From NCBI GenBank assembly GCA_017416065.1, contig JAFQDM010000026.1, positions 1 through 58,416 of the forward strand: a stretch of 58,416 bases of DNA, given 5' to 3'. Numbering within the stretch: position 1 is the first letter of the stretch; each line of letters begins with the position of its first letter. Origin of the DNA: Ruminococcus sp. GTDB lineage: Bacteria > Bacillota > Clostridia > Oscillospirales > Acutalibacteraceae. Shown in pieces: positions 50,832-58,334 of this stretch. The notes beneath the pieces were generated by a model. That model had not been told where the DNA came from, did not search any database, and saw only the letters and a list, made by a program, of their open reading frames with translations. Made by a program: the position numbers and the translations under genes.

Positions 50832-51749
50832 ATGCGCGCAGACGGCAGAAAAACAAAGAACGTGTTTCCCATGTATAAGGTAGCGGCGCATCTTATGAGC
50901 AAGCGCTACGATGCAATGAATATGATAACTCTGGATATTCCTCTGGAACCTATCAGAACATATCTGAATCAAAAGAAAAAGGAAGGAATATATCTGAGCC
51001 ATATGGGCTTGTTTATTGCCGCGTATCTGCGCACCCTGGCAGAGTTTCCTCACCTTAACCGCTTTGTTGTTAATAAGCAGATATATTCCAGAAACGAGAT
51101 ATCCGTTGCAATGGTGGTGCTCAAATCAGGAGATATCAATCAGGAAACTATGTCCAAAATGTACTTTGAACCTGAGGATACAGTTTTTGACGTGCAGAAT
51201 AAGATCGATGAATATGTAACGGAGAATCGCAAGGCAGACGCGAGCAACGGCACGGATAAGATCATCAATACACTCCTGAGCATTCCGGGACTCTTAACGG
51301 TAGGTGTAGGTCTTTTTAAGCTCCTTGACAGATACGGCCTGCTTCCAAGGGCGATCATTGACGTGAGCCCCTTCCATGAGTCCTTGCTCATTACAAATCT
51401 TGCCAGCATCCGCACAAACCATATATATCATCATACCTATGGCTTCGGCACAACCAGCCTTGCCATGGCAATGGGAAATCTTCGTGATGTGCCCAAGCGC
51501 CGCTCAGGCGAGATACATCTGGAGAGATGCATCCCCGTGGGCCTTGTTATGGACGAGAGGATTGCAACCGGAGTATACTTTGCTCAGGCTTTCCGCAAGT
51601 TCAAAGAGTATCTGAGTGACCCCTCAAAGCTCGAAACGCCGGCACAGAAGATAATTCTGGATTTTGATAACCAATATAAAAAGCAGAAGCTCCGCAGAGA
51701 GAAGATTGCCCTGAAGAAAGAAAAAAAGGCACAAGGCACAAAAGAATAA
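50832..51749 (+). CDS. Stand-alone E2/CAT-fold acyltransferase-like protein, active site altered
   Basis: The 305-residue protein resembles the catalytic (CAT-fold) domain of 2-oxoacid dehydrogenase E2 without lipoyl or peripheral-subunit domains. Matching segments are FPMYKVAAHLMSKRYDAM, SHMGLFIAAYLRTLAEFPHLNRFV (quoted in part), NEISVAMVV, LLITNLASI and a FGTTSLAMAMG strand. In true E2 enzymes the last conserved motif is DHRVxDG; here it is DERIATG, so the catalytic His and the Asp are both replaced. It is likely non-catalytic or uses different chemistry. The C-terminal 30 residues are very Lys-rich. ATG 50832 follows AGAGGTG. Confidence 0.75.
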   Translation: MRADGRKTKNVFPMYKVAAHLMSKRYDAMNMITLDIPLEPIRTYLNQKKKEGIYLSHMGLFIAAYLRTLAEFPHLNRFVVNKQIYSRNEISVAMVVLKSGDINQETMSKMYFEPEDTVFDVQNKIDEYVTENRKADASNGTDKIINTLLSIPGLLTVGVGLFKLLDRYGLLPRAIIDVSPFHESLLITNLASIRTNHIYHHTYGFGTTSLAMAMGNLRDVPKRRSGEIHLERCIPVGLVMDERIATGVYFAQAFRKFKEYLSDPSKLETPAQKIILDFDNQYKKQKLRREKIALKKEKKAQGTKE

Positions 51750-51857
51750 ATAAAGGCTTAATAAGGAGAGGTAAAGGCTAATACCCGACAGGGAAGTGTT
51801 TCTATAAAGCAGAAGGGATTTGCCGCACAAACTCCCTGCTTGTTAAGGTATAAGACA

Positions 51858-51906
51858 AAACCGCCCGATATGGAACGAAGAATTCCTTTTCGGGTGGTAT
51901 CTTTTT
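51858..51906 (+). terminator. Terminator downstream of the E2-like gene
   Basis: ACCGCCCGA / TCGGGtGGT around a 21-base loop, then ATCTTTTTG. Confidence 0.65.
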
Positions 51907-52085
51907 GTGAAGTTTCAAACCTGAGGTTTGAAGTGAAGTTGTAATGAATCACAGTGAAGTATTTGCCTTTTGGGCAAAAGTGAAGTTAAGTTTGTGTCAA
52001 AACACTTGCGAAGCAAACTTCACTACGAAGTATCTTCACTGCGTGCTCGCAACTTCACTTGCCCTCAAGGGCAAACTTAGTTTTG
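51907..52085. repeat. Array of palindromes joined by GTGAAG / CTTCAC
   Basis: Variable hairpins such as TTTCAAACCTGAGGTTTGAA, TTTGCCTTTTGGGCAAA and TTTGCCCTTGAGGGCAA (as complement) are separated by constant GTGAAG. In the right part the constant is the complement, CTTCAC. No gene is seen in 51750-52316. The organisation mirrors the TATCATC array at 21672. Confidence 0.75.
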
Positions 52086-52316
52086 GCACAGCGCGATGCA
52101 TTACTTAAAATACTGCCTTGTTGGGCTGTGCCGAATGCTTCTCCTTATTTTTTCAGGTCATACGCAAAACAAGGCTATATTACAGAAAACTTAAAAAGAA
52201 CCCCTGTTAATTACAAAAATGAGAAAATTTGCAAAATTTATGTTACATGTCGTAATATTTGAGAAAGATGACTTATTATTTGGTAAAAATATGTCCCGTT
52301 TTTCGCAAATAAGGGG

Positions 52317-52345
52317 TTGATTTTTTTGACATCTTGTTTTATAAT
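52317..52345 (+). promoter_or_regulatory. Promoter of cohesin gene 1 (AAGGGG-TTGATT class)
   Basis: TTGATT, 17 bases, TATAAT, preceded by AATAAGGGG. A near-identical block precedes the gene at 53486, including the leader AAGCATAAAATTAAAAGGAGG. Confidence 0.8.
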
Positions 52346-52388
52346 TATAATGCTTAAAAAAGCATAAAATTAAAAGGAGGAAATTATT

Positions 52389-53195
52389 ATGTCCAAAACA
52401 AGCAAGGTAATCAGCTTTATCCTTATGGTTATGCTGGTTATGACAATGTCCGCAGTTGCAGTTTCCGCAGACGTAGTTTGCGATGCTCCCGCAGGCACAA
52501 CAGTTACTTACACAGTAGACGTAACAGCAGCAAGATACTTCGAGGACGTTCAGGCTGTAGTTAACTACGATGCAGCAGCTCTTGAGCTCGTTCGCATTGA
52601 GTCTGAGGATCCCAACGTTGAGCAGTGGATGGTAGAGGGCCCCGCAAGATGCCCCAACCTCGACGGTGTTATCTTCAACGCTGGCACAGAGGGCGTTATC
52701 AAGTTCAACGCTTCTAAGGTTACAGGCTTCAACTTCACAGAGAAGAAGAGCCTTGTTACTCTCGAGTTCGTTGTTAAGACAGAGGGTTCTACAATCGGTC
52801 TTACAATCGATGAGATGACAATCCTCGGCGGTGCTGATTCTTACTTCACAGCTGGTGCAGCTTCTGTAACAGAGGGCATCACAGTTGACGAGTACATCAC
52901 ATTCGAGGCTCCCGAGACAACAGCTCCTGTTACAACAGCTCCTGTAACAACAGCACCTCCCACAGATGCTCCTGCAACAACAGTAGCTCCCGAGACAACA
53001 GTAGCTCCCGAGACACAGGCTCCCACAACTGTTCCTGCTCCTGCAACAGATGCAACAGGTATTACAGAGGCTCCTGCAACTGAGAAGGTTGACGCTCCTG
53101 CAACAGGCGCTGCAACTTACATCTATGTTGCTATGGCTATGATGGCTATGGCTGCATGTGCAGTTGTTGTTCTTCGCAAGAAGGCTAACGGCTAA
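52389..53195 (+). CDS. Cell-surface cohesin-like protein 1
   Basis: The 268-residue protein has a signal peptide (1-28, ending AVSAD). A single cohesin-like domain follows (about 29-180): TVTYTVDV, QAVVNYDAAALELVRI, a WMVEGPARCPNLDG loop, VIKFNASKVTGF, LVTLEFVV and the last strand ITVDEYITFE. Next is a Thr/Pro/Ala-rich linker (about 182-235), then DAPATGAATYIYVAMAMMAM and RKK at the C terminus. Cohesins bind dockerins. The tail looks like a PATG-type sortase signal or simply a membrane anchor. It has no carbohydrate-binding module, unlike its paralogues at 53486 and 56717. Ribosome site AAGGAGG. Confidence 0.85.
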   Translation: MSKTSKVISFILMVMLVMTMSAVAVSADVVCDAPAGTTVTYTVDVTAARYFEDVQAVVNYDAAALELVRIESEDPNVEQWMVEGPARCPNLDGVIFNAGTEGVIKFNASKVTGFNFTEKKSLVTLEFVVKTEGSTIGLTIDEMTILGGADSYFTAGAASVTEGITVDEYITFEAPETTAPVTTAPVTTAPPTDAPATTVAPETTVAPETQAPTTVPAPATDATGITEAPATEKVDAPATGAATYIYVAMAMMAMAACAVVVLRKKANG

Positions 53196-53243
53196 TTCTA
53201 AATAAAGCCTATCAATAATTAGAATTTAATTATTATGCTTTTT

Positions 53244-53276
53244 CGCCCCTTCGGTTTTCCGAGGGGGCGTTTTTTT
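53244..53276 (+). terminator. Terminator of cohesin gene 1
   Basis: CGCCCCtTCGG / CCGaGGGGGCG-type hairpin with TTTTTTT. Almost the same sequence follows the genes at 53486 and 56717. Confidence 0.9.
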
Positions 53277-53413
53277 GAGTTAAGAGTGAATAGAGAAGAG
53301 AGAAAAATATAGAATTGAAAGTTAAAAGAGAGAAAATCAGATCCCGTGCAGGTGCTTGGAATGAAATATATTACTGAAAAACATCAAAATTATTAAAGTT
53401 GTGTAATAAGGGG

Positions 53414-53442
53414 TTGATTTTTTCTGACACTTGATATATAAT
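53414..53442 (+). promoter_or_regulatory. Promoter of cohesin gene 2 (AAGGGG-TTGATT class)
   Basis: TTGATT, 17 bases, TATAAT, preceded by AATAAGGGG, as at 52317. Confidence 0.8.
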
Positions 53443-53485
53443 GATACTTGCTTAAAAAGCATAAAATTAAAAGGAGGAATTTTTC

Positions 53486-54775
53486 ATGTCCACAACTAAG
53501 AAGATAATCAGCATGATCGTTATGGTTGCGCTGGTTATGACAATGGCAACAGTTGCTATCGTTTCTACATCAGCTGCTGCTAAGGTTTACTTTGAAGACA
53601 GCCTCTCTTGGGGCAACATTAATGCATACTGCTACGGCGGCGACGGCGAGCTTCTCGGCACATGGCCCGGCAAGGCATGCACAGACGAGGGTAACGGCGT
53701 TTGGTCCATCGAGCTCAACGGCGCACCCGAGGCTATTATTTTCCACGCAAATGATGATGCAAATCAGACAAGCAACATCCCCTTTGCAGGCGACAACATG
53801 ATCGCTAAGCTCACAGGCGAGTGGATCCAGGGCGACTACAAAATGGTAGCAGTTGCTGAGTTCTCCGCTTATGAGACTGCACCTGCAGCAACAGATGATA
53901 CAGCAGCAACAGACGACGTTCCTGCAACAGATGCTCCTGCAACAACAGAGGCTCCTGCTACTACAGAGGCTCCTGCTACAACAGCTCCCGTTGTAAATCC
54001 TGCAGAGACAGGTATCGATGTTGACGGCACAATCTATGATGTTCCCGCAGGCACAACAGTTACTTACACAGCAACTGTAACTGCAGATCAGCTCTTTGAG
54101 GATGTACAGGCTTACGTTGCATACGACAGCACAGTTCTTGAGCTGGTTCGCATCACTTCTGATGATGCAAACGTTGCTGATTGGATCGTAGAAGGTCCTG
54201 CAAGATGCCCCAACCTGAACAACGTTCTCTTCAACGGCGGCATTGACGGCGTAGTTAAGTTCAACGCTTCTGACGTTACAGGCTTCGACTTCACAGACGG
54301 CAAGGTTCTTGTTACTCTTGAGTTCGTAGTTAAGGATACAGCTTACTCCGCAATCGAGCTTGTTGTTGACGAAATGACAATCAAGGGCGGCGCAGAGTCC
54401 TACTTCACAGACGGTGCAGCTTCCGTAACAGACGGTATCACAATCGTTGAGACTCTTACATTCGAAGAGGAGAAGGAGACAACTCCCGACGAGACAGAGC
54501 CCACAACAGCTGAGCCCACAGAGCCCACAACAGCTGAGCCCACAACAGCTGAGCCCACAACAGCAGCTCCCGTAACAACAGCTCCCACAGATGCTCCCTC
54601 AACTACTGTTCCTGCTCCCGCAACAAGCGATGCAACAGGTGTACAGGGTACAACAGCAACAGATCCTGCTGACGTTGTTATCACAGGCGCTACAACATAC
54701 ATCTACATTGCACTTGCAATGATGGCTATGGCAGCATGCGCAGTTGTTGTTCTTCGCAAGAAGGTTAACGGCTAA
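53486..54775 (+). CDS. Cell-surface protein: starch-binding (CBM26-like) module + cohesin
   Basis: The 429-residue protein has a signal peptide (1-31), then a CBM26-like module (about 33-130: KVYFEDSLSWGNINAYCY, GTWPGKAC, AIIFHAND, QTSNIPF), whose aromatic residues would stack on glucans. A TTEAPA-type linker follows (about 133-172), then a cohesin-like domain (about 178-325), with YTATVTA, YVAYDSTVLELVRI, WIVEGPARCPNLNN and LVTLEFVV. A second EPTTA-repeat linker and a C-terminal anchor complete it (TGATTYIYIALAMMAMAACA, RKK). It would hold one dockerin partner and starch at the cell surface (inference). The residues before TG are VI, so a classic sortase motif is absent. Confidence 0.85.
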   Translation: MSTTKKIISMIVMVALVMTMATVAIVSTSAAAKVYFEDSLSWGNINAYCYGGDGELLGTWPGKACTDEGNGVWSIELNGAPEAIIFHANDDANQTSNIPFAGDNMIAKLTGEWIQGDYKMVAVAEFSAYETAPAATDDTAATDDVPATDAPATTEAPATTEAPATTAPVVNPAETGIDVDGTIYDVPAGTTVTYTATVTADQLFEDVQAYVAYDSTVLELVRITSDDANVADWIVEGPARCPNLNNVLFNGGIDGVVKFNASDVTGFDFTDGKVLVTLEFVVKDTAYSAIELVVDEMTIKGGAESYFTDGAASVTDGITIVETLTFEEEKETTPDETEPTTAEPTEPTTAEPTTAEPTTAAPVTTAPTDAPSTTVPAPATSDATGVQGTTATDPADVVITGATTYIYIALAMMAMAACAVVVLRKKVNG

Positions 54776-54822
54776 TTTAGAATAAAACCCGCAAATAATT
54801 TTATTTAATTGTTATGCTTTTT

Positions 54823-54854
54823 CGCCCCTTCGGTTTTCCGAGGGGGCGTTTTTC
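54823..54854 (+). terminator. Terminator of cohesin gene 2
   Basis: The same CGCCCCTTCGG...CCGAGGGGGCG hairpin as at 53244, followed by TTTTTC. Confidence 0.9.
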
Positions 54855-54888
54855 TTGTGTTGTAATGCAAATGGATTGATAAAACGGA

Positions 54889-54917
54889 TTGTAATTTACG
54901 AATATATGATATATAAT
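54889..54917 (+). promoter_or_regulatory. Promoter of cohesin-like gene 3 (TTGTAA class)
   Basis: TTGTAA, 17 bases, TATAAT, within GATTGTAATTTAC. Confidence 0.8.
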
Positions 54918-54950
54918 TATTGTATTAACTCTTAATTAAGGAGGATGAAT

Positions 54951-55670
54951 ATGAAAAGACTATGGATTAAGATTTTGACTTTGATGATTGTGATAATTCT
55001 TGCATGCGGATCATATGTCAATATATTTGCTGCAGTCAACGGACAAAAAACCAAGAAAGAAAGCATAGTTGAGTATACATTTTATATTTCAGATGCGGTG
55101 CAGACCATCACGGGCATTCACCTGGAGTTCTTCTTTGATCAGAATGTGCTGGAGCTCAAGGACGTAAACACAGATAATCTGCCAAACTCAACCATTAATG
55201 CAAATAGTAACAGAGACGGATCCGTTAGGGTTGTAAACGGACTTATAAACGGTGCTCAGGGACTTGCCTGCAGCGAGAAAACAGAGCTTGTAAGGCTTAC
55301 TTTTGAGGTTATAGGCGAGGGCGACACAGAGATAAAATACTACATTCCCTATATGTACGACTATGACTTGGTGAATCTTTACGACTACACTCTCAGCCAG
55401 ACTATTACCATTGACGGCAAGACTGTAATAGAGGATACCCCTCCCGTGCTTGCAGATGACACTGACTTCGAACATATTGAGGGATTTGAAAAGGGTGATT
55501 TCCCGAATACAAAAGACGGAAAGGGTCATTCCAATGCTTCTCAGGAAGAAGAGCAAACAGAAATTTCTGAGGAGAATCGGGAAGAGAATTATTATTCGTT
55601 CGTTAAAGCATGCGTTTATACCGGGGTAATTGCAAGTGCAGTAAGCGTGGTTATACTTCTGTTAACTTAA
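54951..55670 (+). CDS. Membrane-anchored cohesin-like protein 3
   Basis: The 239-residue protein has a signal peptide or N-terminal membrane segment (5-27). One cohesin-like domain follows (about 30-170: VEYTFYISDAVQTITGIHLEF, quoted in part, then FDQNVLELKDV, GSVRVVNGLI, LVRLTFEVIGEG, YTLSQTITIDG). An acidic, Glu-rich spacer and a final hydrophobic segment (VKACVYTGVIASAVSVVILLL) with no basic tail end it. The domain family differs from the cohesins at 52389, 53486 and 56717. It is nearly duplicated by the next gene. ATG 54951 is chosen because AAGGAGG directly abuts the ATG at 54945. Confidence 0.78.
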   Translation: MKRLWIKILTLMIVIILACGSYVNIFAAVNGQKTKKESIVEYTFYISDAVQTITGIHLEFFFDQNVLELKDVNTDNLPNSTINANSNRDGSVRVVNGLINGAQGLACSEKTELVRLTFEVIGEGDTEIKYYIPYMYDYDLVNLYDYTLSQTITIDGKTVIEDTPPVLADDTDFEHIEGFEKGDFPNTKDGKGHSNASQEEEQTEISEENREENYYSFVKACVYTGVIASAVSVVILLLT

Positions 55671-55714
55671 TATTAAGTAGAGATGCTATTCACTATTAAA
55701 TTTCAAAATCTACA

Positions 55715-55743
55715 TTGTAATTTACTGTTCAATGTTGTATAAT
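55715..55743 (+). promoter_or_regulatory. Promoter of cohesin-like gene 4 (TTGTAA class)
   Basis: TTGTAA, 17 bases, TATAAT, within CATTGTAATTTAC; the element was probably copied with the gene at 54951. Confidence 0.8.
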
Positions 55744-55786
55744 GGTTTTTATGTGGTTTATTAAATTATCAACAAGGAGAATTGTT

Positions 55787-56545
55787 ATGAAAAAGCTTTC
55801 TAAAATTCTTATTACAATGATTATTGCGGCAGTGCTTTTGTGCGCTTCCCTTGTGCCTGCTTTGGGTGCAGTAAACGGCAAAGAGGCAGAGGTGGGCAGT
55901 ACAGTAGAGTACTCTCTGTGCATTTCAGATGCAGTGCAGACCATCACGGGTATTCACCTGGAGTTCTTCTTTGATCAGGACGTGCTGGAGCTCAAGGACG
56001 TAAACACAGATAATCTGCCAAACTCAACCGTTAACGCAAATAATAACAAAGACGGATCCGTTAAGATCGTAAACGGACTTATAAACGGTGCTCAGGGACT
56101 TGCCTGCAGCGAGAAAACAGAGCTTGCAAAGCTTACCTTTGAGGTTATAGGCGAGGGCGATGCAGACATCAAGTACTATATTCCCTATATGTACGACTAC
56201 GATGTGGTGAATCTTTATGATTACACTCTCAGCCAGACCATTACCATTGACAACCAGACCGTAGTAGAGGATATCCCTCCCGTGCTTGCAGATGACTCTG
56301 ACTACGGACACATAGAGAAGTTTGACAAGGGTGACTTTGCAAATAACGAAGAGGGTACAGGCTCAGGCATTAAGCCCGAACCCACCACAGCAAAGAGTGT
56401 GGCCGCAGATGCAGAAGCAGACAACGGTGGTAATTCTACCGTCATTATAGCTTGCATTTGTGTAGCTGTAATCGTTGGTGCGGTTGTTGTGCTTGTAGTT
56501 GCAAAATCAAAAGCCGGCAAGTCTGAGAATCAGAATTGGGAATAA
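55787..56545 (+). CDS. Membrane-anchored cohesin-like protein 4
   Basis: The 252-residue protein is a tandem duplicate of the gene at 54951. The domain (about 25-165) differs from it at only a small fraction of positions (YSLCISDAVQTITGIHLEFF, FDQDVLELKDVNTDNLPNST). The spacer differs: GSGIKPEPTTAKSVAADAEA. The C terminus has a transmembrane helix (TVIIACICVAVIVGAVVVLVV) followed by a basic tail, AKSKAGKSENQNWE, so it is probably a type I membrane protein. Start ATG 55787 follows AAGGAGAATTGTT. It may bind a dockerin of different specificity from the other cohesins (inference). Confidence 0.78.
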   Translation: MKKLSKILITMIIAAVLLCASLVPALGAVNGKEAEVGSTVEYSLCISDAVQTITGIHLEFFFDQDVLELKDVNTDNLPNSTVNANNNKDGSVKIVNGLINGAQGLACSEKTELAKLTFEVIGEGDADIKYYIPYMYDYDVVNLYDYTLSQTITIDNQTVVEDIPPVLADDSDYGHIEKFDKGDFANNEEGTGSGIKPEPTTAKSVAADAEADNGGNSTVIIACICVAVIVGAVVVLVVAKSKAGKSENQNWE

Positions 56546-56630
56546 TATCCCGGATCCTTATTAAGTCGTAAGGGTATTATCTGCCGCAGATTACAATAGG
56601 GTAACATTTGATAAATTTGGTCTAATCCTA

Positions 56631-56659
56631 TTGACTTTTTGCGGTAGTTAATATACAAT
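56631..56659 (+). promoter_or_regulatory. Promoter of cohesin gene 5
   Basis: TTGACT, 17 bases, TACAAT. It belongs to neither of the two shared promoter types. Confidence 0.75.
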
Positions 56660-56716
56660 ATATTATGCCGAAATTCATTCGGTAGAATAGTACTATTTTA
56701 TTAGGAGGAATTGAAA

Positions 56717-58219
56717 ATGACCAAAAAGATTCTTAGTGTTCTTTTGGCAGTCGTTATGGTTCTCGCAATGGGTACTGTAGCTCTGGTTTCTGTTTCTGCT
56801 GATCTTGCTGATCTTCCCGAGCAGCCTGCAGAGACATACAGATACTACTTCTTTATGCCCCCCGAGTGGCTTAACGATTCAACAGCTACCACAGGTAATA
56901 CCGCAGGTATCTACTGGTGGGAAGGCACAGGTGCACATGGCGGCTGGCCCGGCATGGCAGCTACACCTGCAGATGTAGAGGGCGTATACTATTGTGACGT
57001 TCCTACAGATGTTACAACTATCGTTTGGAACAACTTCTTTGACGGTGGTGCAGACACAACTGCTCCTTACTATGCAGATGCTATCCAGACTCGTAACATC
57101 GGCACAGAGTATTACGATCCCGACGAGAGCGAGCTCTATCCCGAAGGTACTCCCAACTTTGATGGTATGATCTACGTAACAGACTTTACTATCTATGATT
57201 TCAACGAGTACAGCGGCAAGCTCCAGTTCGGCGGTGAGTGGTTCTACTACTACGGCAACGGCGAGTACGGTACAGCTACTGAGAAGGGTGGCAGCGAGGT
57301 TTACACAGCTTATGCTACAAACAACGATCAGCCCTTCCCCAAGGATGGTCCCCAGACTGAGACTACTCCTGCAGCAACAGATGCTCCTGCAACAACAGTT
57401 GCTCCCACAGATGCTCCTGCAACAACAGTAGCTCCCACAGATGCTCCTGCAACAACAGAGGCACCTGCAACAACTGTAGCTCCCACAGAGGCTCCCGCAG
57501 CTTCCACAAACATCACATTCGGTTCTGAGACCAAGACAGCTCTTGTTGGCGACAGAGTAACATATACAATCGATGTTACAGCTGCAAGATACTTCGAGGA
57601 TGTTCAGGCTAACGTTACTTATGATGCAGAGAAGCTCCAGGTTGTTCGTATCACATCCGATGATCCCAACGTTGAGGATTGGATGGTAGAAGGTCCTGCA
57701 AGATGCCCCAACCTTGACGGTGTTATCTTCAACGCAAGCGTTGACGGCGTTGTTAAGTTCAATGCAGCTAAGGTTACAGGCTTCAACTTCACAGAGGCTA
57801 AGAACCTTGTAACTCTCGAGTTCGACGTTATCGCAGCAGGCGATGCAAACATCACAGCTGTTATCGATGAGATGACAATCATGGGTGGTGCAGAGTCCTA
57901 CTTCACAGCTGGTGCTCCTTCCGTAACAGAGGGTATCACAGTTGTTGAGAGCCTTGACGTGCCCGTTCCCGAGACACAGCCCACAACAGCAGAGCCCACA
58001 GAGGCACCTACACAGGCTCCCGCAACAGCAGAGCCCACAGAGAAGGTAACTGTTCCTGCTCCTGCAACAGATGTAACAGGTGAGACAGAGAAGCCCGCAA
58101 CATCTGACGAGGCAGATACACCTTCCACAGGTGCAGCAACATACCTCTACATTGCACTTGCAATGATGGCTATGGCAGCATGCGCAGTTGTTGTTCTTCG
58201 CAAGAAGGTTAACGGCTAA
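56717..58219 (+). CDS. Cell-surface protein: starch-binding-like module + cohesin
   Basis: The 500-residue protein has a signal peptide (1-28). An N-terminal module of about 185 residues is rich in Trp and Tyr (YYFFMPPEWLNDSTA, GIYWWEGTGAHGGWPGM, TTIVWNNFFDGG, GGEWFYYYGNGEYGT) and resembles CBM25/26-type starch-binding folds. A repeated TTVAPTDAPA linker follows (about 215-260), then a cohesin-like domain (about 265-410) very close to that of the protein at 52389, including WMVEGPARCPNLDG and YFTAGAPSVTEGI. A second Thr/Pro linker and the anchor TPSTGAATYLYIALAMMAM with RKK end it. ATG 56717 is 8 bases after AGGAGG; the TTG at 56711 is too close. Confidence 0.85.
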   Translation: MTKKILSVLLAVVMVLAMGTVALVSVSADLADLPEQPAETYRYYFFMPPEWLNDSTATTGNTAGIYWWEGTGAHGGWPGMAATPADVEGVYYCDVPTDVTTIVWNNFFDGGADTTAPYYADAIQTRNIGTEYYDPDESELYPEGTPNFDGMIYVTDFTIYDFNEYSGKLQFGGEWFYYYGNGEYGTATEKGGSEVYTAYATNNDQPFPKDGPQTETTPAATDAPATTVAPTDAPATTVAPTDAPATTEAPATTVAPTEAPAASTNITFGSETKTALVGDRVTYTIDVTAARYFEDVQANVTYDAEKLQVVRITSDDPNVEDWMVEGPARCPNLDGVIFNASVDGVVKFNAAKVTGFNFTEAKNLVTLEFDVIAAGDANITAVIDEMTIMGGAESYFTAGAPSVTEGITVVESLDVPVPETQPTTAEPTEAPTQAPATAEPTEKVTVPAPATDVTGETEKPATSDEADTPSTGAATYLYIALAMMAMAACAVVVLRKKVNG

Positions 58220-58262
58220 TTTTTATAAAAGATAATATATCCTTTTAGGATTTATGCTTTTT

Positions 58263-58294
58263 CGCCCCTCCGGTTTCCGGAGGGGTGTTTTTTT
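58263..58294 (+). terminator. Terminator of cohesin gene 5
   Basis: CGCCCCTCCGG / CCGGAGGGGtG with TTTTTTT, a variant of the hairpins after genes 1 and 2. Confidence 0.9.
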
Positions 58295-58302
58295 GTTAAA
58301 CG

Positions 58303-58334
58303 AAAACCCCCGATTGTATCGGGGGTTCAAAAAA
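58303..58334. terminator. Second, bidirectional terminator hairpin
   Basis: AACCCCCGAT / ATCGGGGGTT, loop TGT, with A runs on both sides; on the minus strand it ends in TTTTCGTTT. It suggests a converging transcript beyond the window or double insulation. Confidence 0.7.

Noticed and set aside
52841-53026. Antisense open frames over the Thr/Pro linkers (also near 54400-54702, 57328-57534 and 57898-58128)
   Set aside because: They are products of the repetitive ACA/GCT codon use of the linkers on the other strand and have no start signals.
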